From positions 558,001-622,000 of the forward strand of contig CALNZV010000001.1 in NCBI GenBank assembly GCA_942491115.1: a DNA stretch of 64,000 bases, in the 5' to 3' direction. This stretch comes from CALNZV01 sp942491115. Lineage in GTDB: Bacteria; Desulfobacterota; Desulfobacteria; Desulfobacterales; UBA5852. Under the pieces are notes generated by a model that searched no databases, was not told the origin of the DNA, and saw only the letters and a program-made list of their open reading frames with translations. The number at the start of each line of letters is the position of its first letter. Position 1 is the stretch's first letter. The translations under genes were made by a program, and so were the position numbers. Below are positions 54,818 through 63,910 of this stretch, one piece after another.

Positions 54818-55723
54818 ATGGAGGAGACCTTGGGGATTCGATTTAAAACAGTTATAATTATCGGTATCTTGGGAATGTTGAGTGTGGGGGGTATCGGGTA
54901 TCTGAACTATAGTTTCTCAAAAAAGGCGGCCATTTCAGAGGCCAAAAGCAAGAGCCAGCTCCTTTTGAATTACGTTCATTCGACCAGAAAATACCTGAAA
55001 AATGTTCAGCGCCCTCTCGTCAAAGAGCTGATCGAGAAGGACCGCTTCTACCCGGAACTGATGTCCGGATTTGTCGTCGCCAGAGGAACCTTCGATATAT
55101 TCAAGAAGGATCTCCCCAACTATCGGTTCAAACAAGCGACTTTAGACCCGTTGCACATGGAGAACAAGGCCGATGAAGACGAAATCGTTCTGATCAACGA
55201 ATTTCGTGTCAGCCCGACGATCAACCAAAAGGAAGGCACGATCACGAAATCCGGGGAACAGTTGTATTACATCGCACAGCCCATTCGCATTGAAGACAAA
55301 AAGTGCCTCATCTGCCATGGCGACCCCGGAGACGCCCCCAAGGATCAAGTCGAAATCTACGGCACCACCAATGGATATTATTGGAATATGGGTGACACCG
55401 TCGCAGCATTTATGGTATATGTCCCTGTACAGGAAGCATTGGATGCGGCGCTCCGGTCCACGACCCAAATCGTCATGCTGGGCGGCGGGTTCCTTGCCAT
55501 CGTCCTGGTTTCGATCTGGCTTCTACTGGATCGCAAGGTGGTGGCCCCGATTATTTCATTGAGTCGCCGCACCAATGAGATCAGCCTTGGTAAAAATCTC
55601 GACAAATCGATCGCCGCCAACTCGAAAGATGAAATCGGAATCTTATCAGAGGCCATCGACAGGCTCAGAGAGAGCATCAACGTTGCCCTCAAACGAAGCA
55701 GTAAAGGAAGGAACAGGCCCTGA
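54818..55723 (+). CDS. DUF3365 (Tll0287-like) heme c sensor-type membrane protein
   Basis: One transmembrane helix (TVIIIGILGMLSVGGIGYLN, residues 11-30), a periplasmic domain with the heme c site CLICHG (Cys163, Cys166, His167), a second helix (MLGGGFLAIVLVSIWLLLD) and a HAMP-type segment at the end (SRRTNEISLGKNLDKSI). This is the DUF3365/Tll0287-like sensor of chemoreceptors and histidine kinases, but no kinase or methyl-accepting domain follows. The GGAGGAG ribosome-like stretch lies inside the first codons, so the true start may be TTG 54830. The OmpA-like gene follows with overlapping or near-adjacent translation. Confidence 0.88.
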   Translation: MEETLGIRFKTVIIIGILGMLSVGGIGYLNYSFSKKAAISEAKSKSQLLLNYVHSTRKYLKNVQRPLVKELIEKDRFYPELMSGFVVARGTFDIFKKDLPNYRFKQATLDPLHMENKADEDEIVLINEFRVSPTINQKEGTITKSGEQLYYIAQPIRIEDKKCLICHGDPGDAPKDQVEIYGTTNGYYWNMGDTVAAFMVYVPVQEALDAALRSTTQIVMLGGGFLAIVLVSIWLLLDRKVVAPIISLSRRTNEISLGKNLDKSIAANSKDEIGILSEAIDRLRESINVALKRSSKGRNRP

Positions 55724-55730
55724 TGCGCTG

Positions 55731-56576
55731 TTGAGGGCTATTGTCTGCGGGGCTGCCATACTGATCGGGGCGGCCCCCGCTTTCGCCTCCCCATGTGACG
55801 ACCTTTCCGCTAACATCAAAAAAGAGCGAAACCTCATTAAGCAGAAGCAACGGCTGGAATCGGCCATCCGTGTTTGCCCCGGGAGCGAATCCATTTATTT
55901 CGGCTACGCCTATGCACTGGAGAGACTCAGAAAGTATGAACCCGCGCTGACCTACTACCAAAAGGTCGACGAGCTCAGTAACGGCACATCCGACAAAGCC
56001 CTCTTCGGGATGGGGGATGTACTGGTGTTTTTGGGGCGGTTCGATGAGGCCGTGAAGGTCTATGAGAGGGGACTGTCAATCGATGGCGGGAACTACAGGG
56101 CCCAAAAAAGCCTGAACCTGGCCAGAATCAAACTGAGAGCGCAAATCGGTGAGGACATCACCACCGAAGAGTTTACCGAGGTCATGGAGGAAAGCACCTC
56201 CACAGGCCCGGGACGGAACACCGCTGCCGGTCCTGTATTGGCTATGCAGATCCATTTCCGGAGCAATTCGACGGATCTGACCGAAGAGGCCAAGGCTAAA
56301 ATCGACATCGTCGGCCAAGCCCTTCAATCGGAGCCCCTGCGGGAAACCCGTTTTGAAATCATAGGACACACCGACAACATCGGTGATCCGGAAACCAACA
56401 CCATCTTCTCAAAGGCTCGGGCCGAAACGGTTCGGGATTATCTTGTCCACCGATACGGCGTTACCCCCGGTCGACTTCAAATATCTTTCTTTGGCGACTC
56501 TAAACCGCTCCTGCCCAACACCTCCAAGGCCAAGCGGGCGATAAACCGTCGGGTCGAATTCAAAAAAGTCGATTGA
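55731..56576 (+). CDS. OmpA-like protein with TPR-like N-terminal part
   Basis: The open frame reaches into the preceding gene. TTG 55731, behind AAAGGAAGG, would give a 281-residue protein with a signal peptide (VCGAAILIGAAPAFAS); an ATG further upstream in the overlap is possible. The N-terminal part shows two TPR-like repeats (ALERLRKYEPALTYYQKVDE, VLVFLGRFDEAVKVYERGLS). The C-terminal OmpA domain binds peptidoglycan: QIHFRSNSTDLTEEAKAKID, FEIIGHTDNIGDPETN, LSKARAETVRDYL-like and INRRVEF. Co-transcription with the heme c protein suggests an envelope-sensing complex, which is inferred. Confidence 0.85.
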   Translation: MRAIVCGAAILIGAAPAFASPCDDLSANIKKERNLIKQKQRLESAIRVCPGSESIYFGYAYALERLRKYEPALTYYQKVDELSNGTSDKALFGMGDVLVFLGRFDEAVKVYERGLSIDGGNYRAQKSLNLARIKLRAQIGEDITTEEFTEVMEESTSTGPGRNTAAGPVLAMQIHFRSNSTDLTEEAKAKIDIVGQALQSEPLRETRFEIIGHTDNIGDPETNTIFSKARAETVRDYLVHRYGVTPGRLQISFFGDSKPLLPNTSKAKRAINRRVEFKKVD

Positions 56577-56946
56577 CAACACGCCCCCGGCCATGACCAT
56601 CGGGGCACCGTCTGCCCCCTCTCTCTGGTCGCCATCAATACCGCCCGTCATTTAAACCGCCGTCACTTATTCCTCCGGGCATAGACACCCCAAAGGTCGA
56701 ATGCGGCAGAGCGCTCCTGCTGCGGCCATCAGGAGCGACCCCGATGGCTATCCGTTCCACCCAATGGGCAGCAGCGGTAAAACGACTCGAACTGAAATGG
56801 GATGATATGGGTTCAATAAAACAGTCATATTGCCGATAAACGCCATATCCTGAAACCGCCCTGTCGACAGCATTTCAATCCGCAGTAGGGGCGTAAATGC
56901 TCTTGGCTCACGTGTTCACCTGGCTCCATGGGATGAAAGAACGGGT
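56577..56946. other. Intergenic stretch, no gene seen
   Basis: About 370 bases after the OmpA-like gene. No hairpin with a T-run, repeat or convincing small frame was found; the next gene's promoter must be here. Confidence 0.4.
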
Positions 56947-57459
56947 GTGCAGACCTCTTTAAACTGTTTTCTGATACTGACGGGCGCCGGTGTCATGCTG
57001 GCCAGCATTGTCTATGCTCGAGGGATCATGCAGACACTGCCGTTGGTCCACGAACGGTGTCGGGGTCAGATACGACGCTACCTGATGCTTCATCGCGGCT
57101 TAATGATCGTATTTTTGATTGGTTACCTGTTAGTTGCAGCTGCCCTCTGCTTCGGCTATGCACTCATTGGTGAGTTTTTCGTCAGTGTCATTTTTCTTCT
57201 GGGAGCGATTTTCGTACTGATCGGTGCCCTTGTTCAGTCACGACTGCTCACAGAACTGCAGGCAACGCTGAAAGGCATCCTGCCAATCTGTTCAAAATGC
57301 AAGAAGATTCGAAATACCAACGGCGATCCCTCCGATCATCGTCAGTGGAAAGACATCGAGGTATACATTTCTGAAAAGACCGACGCCGATTTCTCCCATG
57401 GATATTGTCCCATATGCTACAGTGAGGAATTGGAAAATATCTGTCACAGATTCGAATAG
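56947..57459 (+). CDS. Membrane protein with zinc-ribbon-like tail, 170 aa
   Basis: GTG start at 56947. Three hydrophobic helices occur in the N-terminal 100 residues (CFLILTGAGVMLASIVYARG, GLMIVFLIGYLLVAAALCFG, FFVSVIFLLGAIFVLIGALV). The C-terminus, LPICSKCKKIRNTNGDPSDH then WKDIEVYISEKTDADFSHGY and CPIC, is the CxxCKKIR module often attached to response regulators and sensor proteins in Deltaproteobacteria; it probably binds metal. So the protein may be a small membrane signalling component. Stand-alone gene. Confidence 0.75.
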   Translation: MQTSLNCFLILTGAGVMLASIVYARGIMQTLPLVHERCRGQIRRYLMLHRGLMIVFLIGYLLVAAALCFGYALIGEFFVSVIFLLGAIFVLIGALVQSRLLTELQATLKGILPICSKCKKIRNTNGDPSDHRQWKDIEVYISEKTDADFSHGYCPICYSEELENICHRFE

Positions 57460-57730
57460 TGGATGTCATGATAACCGTTGAAGCGGATTTCCACTGTTGG
57501 TTGATGAGAATTGGATCCTGGTTCGCCTGTCTTCCCCCACTCCTGTCTTTTTCCCCTACGATTGGCTTTTCAACGGAAATCATGGGATATCAACGATACC
57601 CAAATCCGGTCGCTCCCGGCCTTTCAACCCGAATGATCCGTCCGGCCCGCCACTCCTATCGCGTTGACAACGGAAAGGGCATTTACTAAGACCAGTCATC
57701 GTTTTTAGGGTCCAGGAAGGAGTGCCGGGT

Positions 57731-59137
57731 ATGATGGGAAGGAAAAAATCGTCTGCGGAAAGCGTGATGATACTGGGTCTCGGTGGGGTCGGCGCCTATC
57801 TGGCCAAGCGGTTGGTTCACGAAGGCTATGCCGTTACCGCCATCGAACCGGACAGTCAGCTGATCCGCCATATGGACGGCCACCTGGACGCCCGGCTGAT
57901 TCAAGGCTCGGCCATGAGCATCGACTGCTGGCGGGAGGCCAATGCGACCAACATCGACGTGCTGATCGCCGTCACCGACAACGATGCGGTCAACATGCTG
58001 GCGGCAATGATCGCCGACCGCTTCGGTATCCCCCAGAAAATAGCCCGAATCCGCTCCATGGATTTCGGCGGCAAGGATTCCCTGCTCAACACCGACGATC
58101 TTAAAATCGACCTGATCATTCATCCGGAAGAGCTGGCTGCACAGGAAATCGTCCGGCTGGTCAAGCGAACCGCCGGAAACGAAATCATCGACATCGCCGA
58201 CGGTGAAACCCAGGTCATGGCCACCCGCGTCCACGACACCTCGCACTTGGCCCACCAGAAGCTTAAAACCCTTTCCATGACCCACAGCGATTTTCCCTTC
58301 AGAATCGTGGCCATCGCCAGAGGGATAACCACCATTCTGCCCGGGGGCGACCACGAAATCCTTCCCCAGGATCAGGTACTCATCATGGCCGCCAAGACGG
58401 ATCTGCCCAAGGTGATGGCCCTGACCGGGATGAAACAGCAGCGGCGGCATCGGGTCATGATCCTTGGCGGCGGCCTTGTCGGCTGCCGGGTAGCGGAACT
58501 CATGGGAAAACACGTGAAGGTGAAGATCGTCGAAAAGGACGAAACCCGGGCGGCGGAGCTCTGCCATCGCCTTGACCATGCCGAGGTGCTTCACGGTGAC
58601 GGCTCCGATGCCGAAGCTTTAGACGTGGCGGGCCTGACGGACATGGACACCTTCATCACGGTGACCGGCGAAAACGAGACCAACATCATGAGCTGTATGC
58701 TCGCCAAGCACCTGATGACCGACACCAACGGGGACTCCCGCAGCACGGACCGCAAGACCATCTCCCTGGTGAGCAAGGAAGAGTACCTGGTGCTGGCCGC
58801 CACCAGCGGTTCGGATATCGCCCTGAACAAAAAAGTGCTGGCGGCCAACGAAATCCTGAAATTCATCCGGCGGGGGGAGCTGCTGTCGGTCGCCCATCTG
58901 CACGGGTTCGACGCCGAAGTGGTGGAAATCATCGCGGCGCCGGATTCTCCCATCACCCGGATACCGCTGTCAAAAATCGACCCGTCTTTCTACGGAAAAA
59001 TCCTCGTGGGAAGCGTCTACAGGGACAACAGCTGGTCCATCGCCGTCGGCGACACCCGGATCCTCCCCAATGAACGGGTGATCGTGTTCTGCAAATCCAT
59101 GCATCTCAAGGATGTCCACAAGCTCTTCGTGGGGTAA
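57731..59137 (+). CDS. trkA: Trk system potassium uptake regulatory protein TrkA
   Basis: ATG 57731 behind GGAAGGAG. 468 residues with two RCK (NAD-binding) modules: VMILGLGGVGAYLAKRLVHE near the start and RHRVMILGGGLVGCRVAELM near residue 240, each with a GxGxxG/GxxxG nucleotide loop, and two TrkA-C regions that follow (for example LSVAHLHGFDAEVVEIIAAP). TrkA binds NAD(H) or ATP on the cytoplasmic side and gates the TrkH channel. The trkH gene is convergent, 445 bases downstream. Confidence 0.94.
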   Translation: MMGRKKSSAESVMILGLGGVGAYLAKRLVHEGYAVTAIEPDSQLIRHMDGHLDARLIQGSAMSIDCWREANATNIDVLIAVTDNDAVNMLAAMIADRFGIPQKIARIRSMDFGGKDSLLNTDDLKIDLIIHPEELAAQEIVRLVKRTAGNEIIDIADGETQVMATRVHDTSHLAHQKLKTLSMTHSDFPFRIVAIARGITTILPGGDHEILPQDQVLIMAAKTDLPKVMALTGMKQQRRHRVMILGGGLVGCRVAELMGKHVKVKIVEKDETRAAELCHRLDHAEVLHGDGSDAEALDVAGLTDMDTFITVTGENETNIMSCMLAKHLMTDTNGDSRSTDRKTISLVSKEEYLVLAATSGSDIALNKKVLAANEILKFIRRGELLSVAHLHGFDAEVVEIIAAPDSPITRIPLSKIDPSFYGKILVGSVYRDNSWSIAVGDTRILPNERVIVFCKSMHLKDVHKLFVG

Positions 59138-59582
59138 GCGGCCGACGTCGTAAACCCCCCGATCGCGGTGCTGCGTTCGATGGCGGTTTTTCTGCCATTA
59201 CCCTGATCGGAACCGGTCGAACCCTGTCTGCGGGCCATGCGCAACTGGGTCATACGAATCCGCAAGCACGCAGCGACACCCGGGGATCGCCCAATTCTAT
59301 CGGTACTCTTCAACAGTGCCCCGAGGGATAGTCTACCCGCTTGTCCTATCGGGCTGTGTCCTATTTTTGACCCCCGTCGCAATCGCCCCTGGAACCCGAG
59401 CATCAGATGTTCTGGATCGCGGCGCCGATCCACACCGCTCAGTCTTTAGAAAGAGGCCACCCATCGGGACATGGGCAAAGGGAATGGATGAGCGTTCCGC
59501 CCAACCACCGTATCTTGATCGCTCCCTACCGGCGGTCGCCTCATTCCGGCACCAGCGTCGGGCGGACACGCTCTTTGCATCG
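59138..59582. other. Convergent intergenic stretch between trkA and trkH
   Basis: About 445 bases with no reliable gene; open frames here lack ribosome sites. No clear bidirectional terminator hairpin was identified. Confidence 0.4.
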
Positions 59583-61037
59583 TCACCGTTTCCAGAATGA
59601 AGGGTAAAATATCACCAGGGCGGAGAACATTTCCAGCCGCCCCACCAGCATGTTGTAGGACAGGAACCACTTGCCCGCATCGGAAATAAACGCATAGTTT
59701 TCCGACGGCCCGACCGCGCCGAAACCCGGCCCGATATTCATGAGGGCGGCGATCACCGAACTCATGGCCGTCACATAGTCCATGTCGTCGGTGAGCACCA
59801 TGACGCACCCGCCGCCGAGTATCATGAAGATATTCACGATGAAGTAGCACACGGACAGCTGGATGATGGAATCGTCCACCGGGCGCTGATTCAGCCGCAC
59901 CGAGATGACCGACATGGGCTGGAAAAAAATCTTTTTGACGGCGGCCGCCATGAACTTGAACAGGACCACGTAGTGGACCACCTTGATGCCGCTGGTGGTG
60001 GAACCGGCGCAGGCGCCGATAAAGCAGACCGTATAGAGGAACATCTGGGCCGCCTGGGGCCATCGCTCGTAGTCGGCCGTGGTGAAACCGGTGGTGGTCA
60101 AGAGACTGGTCACCTGAAAAGTCCCGTAGCGGATGGCATCCATGAGGCCGTAGGTGTTTTCCCTCCACAGGATCCAGGAGACCATCCCGCAGAAAAACAG
60201 CATAAACCCGACATACCAGCGAAACTCCGTATTGACTCGCACGGCCCGCCAGTCCCCCCGGACCATCTGGTAAAACAGTACGAAGGTCATTCCCCCAAGG
60301 AACATGAACACAGTGATGACCCAGTCGAAGTAGGCGTTGTCGTAGTGCCCGATGCTGGCATTCCACGGGGAGTATCCGGAGGTCGATACCGTGCCGAAGG
60401 AATGGCACAGGGAATCAAATAGGGACATGCCGCCGACGCACAGGAGGACCGTTTCCGCCACGTTCAATACCATGTAGATAATCCAGAGGCGGACCATGGT
60501 GTCCCGGTTCCGGGAATGAAATTTCTCTTTGGTGATGACCTGCCCCGGCGAGGACTCCGCCCTGAAGATACGAAGGCCCCCCATTCCGTGGGGAAGGAAG
60601 ATGACCGTGAGGGTCAAAAAACCCATGCCTCCCAACAGGTGGGTTTCGCTGCGCCAGAACAGAAGCCCGTGGGGAACCACCTCGATGTCCGTCAGGATCG
60701 TGGCCCCGCTGGTGGTGTAGCCGGACATCATTTCGAAAAACGCATCGGTAAAGGACGGAATGGCACCGTGGATCATAAATGGCAGACCGCTCAGGGCGGA
60801 GACGAGGATCCAGCCGAAGGTCGCGATGAATATCCCGTCCTTGATCCCCAGGTCGTGGTGCTTCCTGAACAGCCACCACAACGGAACGCCCAGACCAAGG
60901 ATGATCGCAGCAGAAACCAGGAGCGCCAGGAAGTCCCCTTCACGGTAGATCAGGGAACAGACCAGGGGCAGCCCCATGGAGATGCCCGTGACCATGAGCA
61001 GGGTGCCAAGAACGTGAAGGATGGGGAACAGGTGCAT
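59583..61037 (-). CDS. trkH: Trk potassium uptake channel TrkH
   Basis: 484 residues from ATG 61037 (MHLFPILHVLGTLLMVTGIS). It shows the repeated selectivity-filter loops of the TrkH/KtrB family: SGYTTSGATILTDIE, TVSTSGYSPWN, LLTTTGFTTADY and GPGFGAVGPSENY, each preceded by a pore helix. Ten or so hydrophobic helices fit the family. It forms the membrane channel for K+ with TrkA as its gate. No ribosome site stands out before the ATG; the longer open frame upstream is not conserved. Confidence 0.95.
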   Translation of the reverse strand: MHLFPILHVLGTLLMVTGISMGLPLVCSLIYREGDFLALLVSAAIILGLGVPLWWLFRKHHDLGIKDGIFIATFGWILVSALSGLPFMIHGAIPSFTDAFFEMMSGYTTSGATILTDIEVVPHGLLFWRSETHLLGGMGFLTLTVIFLPHGMGGLRIFRAESSPGQVITKEKFHSRNRDTMVRLWIIYMVLNVAETVLLCVGGMSLFDSLCHSFGTVSTSGYSPWNASIGHYDNAYFDWVITVFMFLGGMTFVLFYQMVRGDWRAVRVNTEFRWYVGFMLFFCGMVSWILWRENTYGLMDAIRYGTFQVTSLLTTTGFTTADYERWPQAAQMFLYTVCFIGACAGSTTSGIKVVHYVVLFKFMAAAVKKIFFQPMSVISVRLNQRPVDDSIIQLSVCYFIVNIFMILGGGCVMVLTDDMDYVTAMSSVIAALMNIGPGFGAVGPSENYAFISDAGKWFLSYNMLVGRLEMFSALVIFYPSFWKR

Positions 61038-61256
61038 GGGATATGGTCGCGGGATCGATCGATAAGGGTCAGAGGGATTGGGTGCGTCAAGACCCCTATA
61101 GCCCACGTCCCCTGAAAAAGCAAAAACAACGGCCGAAGTTCAAATACCGCCATTCACTCTTGGAACAGCAGCTTATGCAGAACCATTGCGTACAATCCAA
61201 TGAATCGGCAATCGGTTTGCATACCGGTTCCCGGTTTCGTCACCCGAGGTTACGCT

Positions 61257-62297
61257 TCAACCGTCGACCGTAAACAGGGGAATCGGCGAGGGGCAGAGAT
61301 CGTTCATTTCAATCAGATCCGCCTCGCTGCAGTATCCCTTGGACCCATAGCCCAGTGCCAACCCCTTTTGAGTGATCACCTGGACGTGGGTGTGGTAAAA
61401 CCAGTTGCCGTTTTCATGGAAGTCGCCGATCTCGGCAAACACGCCTCCGGCCGGAATCCTTTCCCCGGCAGGCGGCAGGCGGTCGATACGGAGGTGTCCG
61501 AAGAAACTGTAGAACGTTTCAAATGTAGGGCTGTCGTGCCTCAACACCACATAGCCGCCGTAGTTCCCCTCCCCCGCCTCGTAGCCGCTGTCTTCAACGA
61601 TTCCATCCAGGGGGGCGTGGAGGGGCGTTCCCAGATCCACGATCACATCCATCCCCAGGTGGATGAAACGCTTTTCGACAACCATCTGGGGGCAGTCGCC
61701 AAGGAGGGTGTCCCGCCGTTCGAGATAGGGGGATACCCCCCACCGTTGCCCTCCTTTGGCCATATCGGCGTCGAGGGCCGCCTGAAGTCCTACCTGATCC
61801 CGGGCGTCGCGGCCCTCGAGCAGGGGGCTATTCGACGATAGATCCGCCATGTAGGGGTCACCGTTCAGGCCGGAAAATATCGGTCTGTGATCGATGCCGG
61901 CGATGTAGAGCAGATATGGATAGATCATGTGGCGTTTTCTCATGTCCCTGAAATCGTTGTCGAAGGTGTAAGCAAACCGGGTACGGAATGACATGTCGTT
62001 GTGCCAAAATCCAGGGTAGTCCGATGCCACGACATGGTATCGGTCTGCGAGCCTCGGTATGGGGTTCCGGTACATGTGGGATGACGTCGGGAATCCGTGC
62101 AAGAGTAAAATGGCCGGATGATCCGGGGAACCGGCTTCCCGGTAAAAGAGGTCATGCGTGTGCTGAATTAATGGGTTTTCGGAATTGGATCCGATGTCGA
62201 CGCCACCGCACCAAGACCTGCCACACGTCGGTGAACGAACTGAACCACCACCGATCCTTCCCCAACAGCCGAGGCCACCCGCTTGGTCGAGCCGCAC
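61257..62297 (-). CDS. Chimeric ORF: alpha/beta hydrolase fragment fused to an M23 peptidase-like domain
   Basis: The N-terminal part (REAGSPDHPAILLLHGFPTS, then YHVVASDYPGFWHNDMSFR and YTFDN) is the first 80 residues of an alpha/beta hydrolase, ending before its nucleophile. After a junction near 61935 the frame continues as a peptidase M23-like protein, with zinc residues in RFIHLGMDVIVDLGTPLHAP and a YHTHVQVIT motif (HxH). The M23 part resembles the middle domain of phosphotransferase-M23-aminotransferase proteins. The open frame starts inside the neighbouring flavoprotein gene and no start codon with ribosome site was found, so expression is doubtful. It is best read as a rearranged, possibly dead gene. 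Confidence 0.55.
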   Translation of the reverse strand: MRLDQAGGLGCWGRIGGGSVRSPTCGRSWCGGVDIGSNSENPLIQHTHDLFYREAGSPDHPAILLLHGFPTSSHMYRNPIPRLADRYHVVASDYPGFWHNDMSFRTRFAYTFDNDFRDMRKRHMIYPYLLYIAGIDHRPIFSGLNGDPYMADLSSNSPLLEGRDARDQVGLQAALDADMAKGGQRWGVSPYLERRDTLLGDCPQMVVEKRFIHLGMDVIVDLGTPLHAPLDGIVEDSGYEAGEGNYGGYVVLRHDSPTFETFYSFFGHLRIDRLPPAGERIPAGGVFAEIGDFHENGNWFYHTHVQVITQKGLALGYGSKGYCSEADLIEMNDLCPSPIPLFTVDG

Positions 62298-63910
62298 CGC
62301 ACATCACCGATGGCGAACACACCGGGCAGATGGGTCTCGAAAGCCGATGGCGCTGACCCGTCAGGCCAGTGGGATGCATCGAGCAGGCTACGGTCCAAGG
62401 CGTCGCCGGTGTGTATGAAACCGTTTTTATCGAGGGGAACCACCCCGTTCAGCCACTCGGTGTTGGCCGCCGCCCCGATGAACACGAAGACATGGGTCGC
62501 CGGGAGCTCGGATATCAGATCCGTTTGATGGCTCCTCACCTGGATCCTCTCCAGCCGCTTATCCCCCTCGAAACGGTCGATTTGGGTGTGTGGATGCAGC
62601 CGGACATTGGGCAGCGAGTCGATGCGGTCGATCAGATACCGCGACATGGAGCGATGGAGATCTCCTGAGCGAATCAAAATGTGCACCTGCCGAGCTGTCT
62701 GTGCCAGATACACCGCGGCCTGGCCGGCCGAATTCCCGCCGCCGACAATGGCGATTTCCTCCTGATGACACAAGGCGGCCTCCATCCGTGTCGCGGCAAA
62801 ATAAATGCCCCGACCTTCAAAGGCCTCCGCATTTTCCGCCGCCAGTCGCCGGTAGTGGACACCACTGGCCGCAATGACCGAGCGGGCTTTCACGTCACCG
62901 CCGTTTTCGAGCACTATCCGGTAAATGGACCCGTCCGGCAGCAGTTTTACCACTCGCAAGGGTGTTGCAAATCGAACCCCGAATTTCTCCGCCTGGACCA
63001 GGGCGTTCTGGGCCAGCTCGGCACCCGAAATTCCCATCGGGAAACCAAGATAATTCTCGATCTTCGAACTGGTGCCGGCCTGACCGCCCGGTCCACTGGC
63101 ATCCACGACAATGGTCTTCAGCCCTTCAGACCCGCCATAAACAGCTGCCGCAAGCCCCGCCGGTCCGGCACCGATCACGGCCATGTCGTAGATCTCATCG
63201 GAACCGAGATCCGAAAGGCCCAGTTCCTCCGCCAGGCGCTCAAGGGACGGATTTCGGCAAACCACCCCGTCTGATGTCACGACGGCAGGCGTTTCGTCGA
63301 TAGTCAGCCGGAAACTGCGGATCAGTTGGTCGGCATCGGGGTCGGATTCGACGTCGATCCAATTGAAGGGCCGAGAGTTTCGCTCCAGAAATTCTCTCAG
63401 GGCATACAGCTTTGGAGAGTATCGCGAGCCGATCAATGTAATGTCTCCGTGGTTTTGGGCGACCAGCAGCCGGCGCCGGGCCAGAAAGGCGGCAAGCAGA
63501 AGATCGCTCAGCTCGGAATCCGACACCACAAGGGCTTTGAGTGTCTCCGGACAGACCTCTAGAACGGTGGTCGGACCCGATGCCATCCCCGCCACCACCG
63601 ACGCTTTTGATGACAACAGATCGACATCGCCGGTAAATCCGCCGGGGCCGTGTTTGACGATGAGCCTCATGCCACCGCCGGGCAGGGGTTGGCGGATGTC
63701 CACGGCACCGTTGAGCACGATAAAAAACGATGCCGAACGATCTCCCACCGACCACAGGATATCCCCGTCAGCAAATTCCCGCAGGGTTGCCGACTGACGA
63801 ACCCTGTCGATCTGTGGCTCTGAGAGTTGGGGAAAGGCCGCTCTCGATTCAGCGTCCAGAATGGCCGGGTCCAGTGTGCTTTCAGGCGCGAATACAGTTG
63901 ACGCCTCCAT
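62168..63910 (-). CDS. cNMP-binding, thioredoxin-reductase-like FAD oxidoreductase
   Basis: ATG 63910 behind GAGGGGTACC gives 580 residues. Domains: an N-terminal cyclic-nucleotide-binding (CAP-like) domain (FADGDILWSVGDRSASFFIV, about 40-130), a glutaredoxin-like thioredoxin fold (DITLIGSRYSPKLYALREFL) whose CxxC is replaced by SRYS, and a thioredoxin-reductase-like part with FAD site MAVIGAGPAGLAAAVYG, NADPH site IAIVGGGNSAGQAAVYLA and the final GVFAIGDVRCG. The redox CxxC of TrxB (CATC) is replaced by AATR in YFAATRMEAALC. It may be a regulated NAD(P)H-dependent flavin oxidase/reductase acting on another partner; substrate unknown. Its 3' end overlaps the chimeric ORF frame. Confidence 0.88.
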   Translation of the reverse strand: MEASTVFAPESTLDPAILDAESRAAFPQLSEPQIDRVRQSATLREFADGDILWSVGDRSASFFIVLNGAVDIRQPLPGGGMRLIVKHGPGGFTGDVDLLSSKASVVAGMASGPTTVLEVCPETLKALVVSDSELSDLLLAAFLARRRLLVAQNHGDITLIGSRYSPKLYALREFLERNSRPFNWIDVESDPDADQLIRSFRLTIDETPAVVTSDGVVCRNPSLERLAEELGLSDLGSDEIYDMAVIGAGPAGLAAAVYGGSEGLKTIVVDASGPGGQAGTSSKIENYLGFPMGISGAELAQNALVQAEKFGVRFATPLRVVKLLPDGSIYRIVLENGGDVKARSVIAASGVHYRRLAAENAEAFEGRGIYFAATRMEAALCHQEEIAIVGGGNSAGQAAVYLAQTARQVHILIRSGDLHRSMSRYLIDRIDSLPNVRLHPHTQIDRFEGDKRLERIQVRSHQTDLISELPATHVFVFIGAAANTEWLNGVVPLDKNGFIHTGDALDRSLLDASHWPDGSAPSAFETHLPGVFAIGDVRCGSTKRVASAVGEGSVVVQFVHRRVAGLGAVASTSDPIPKTH

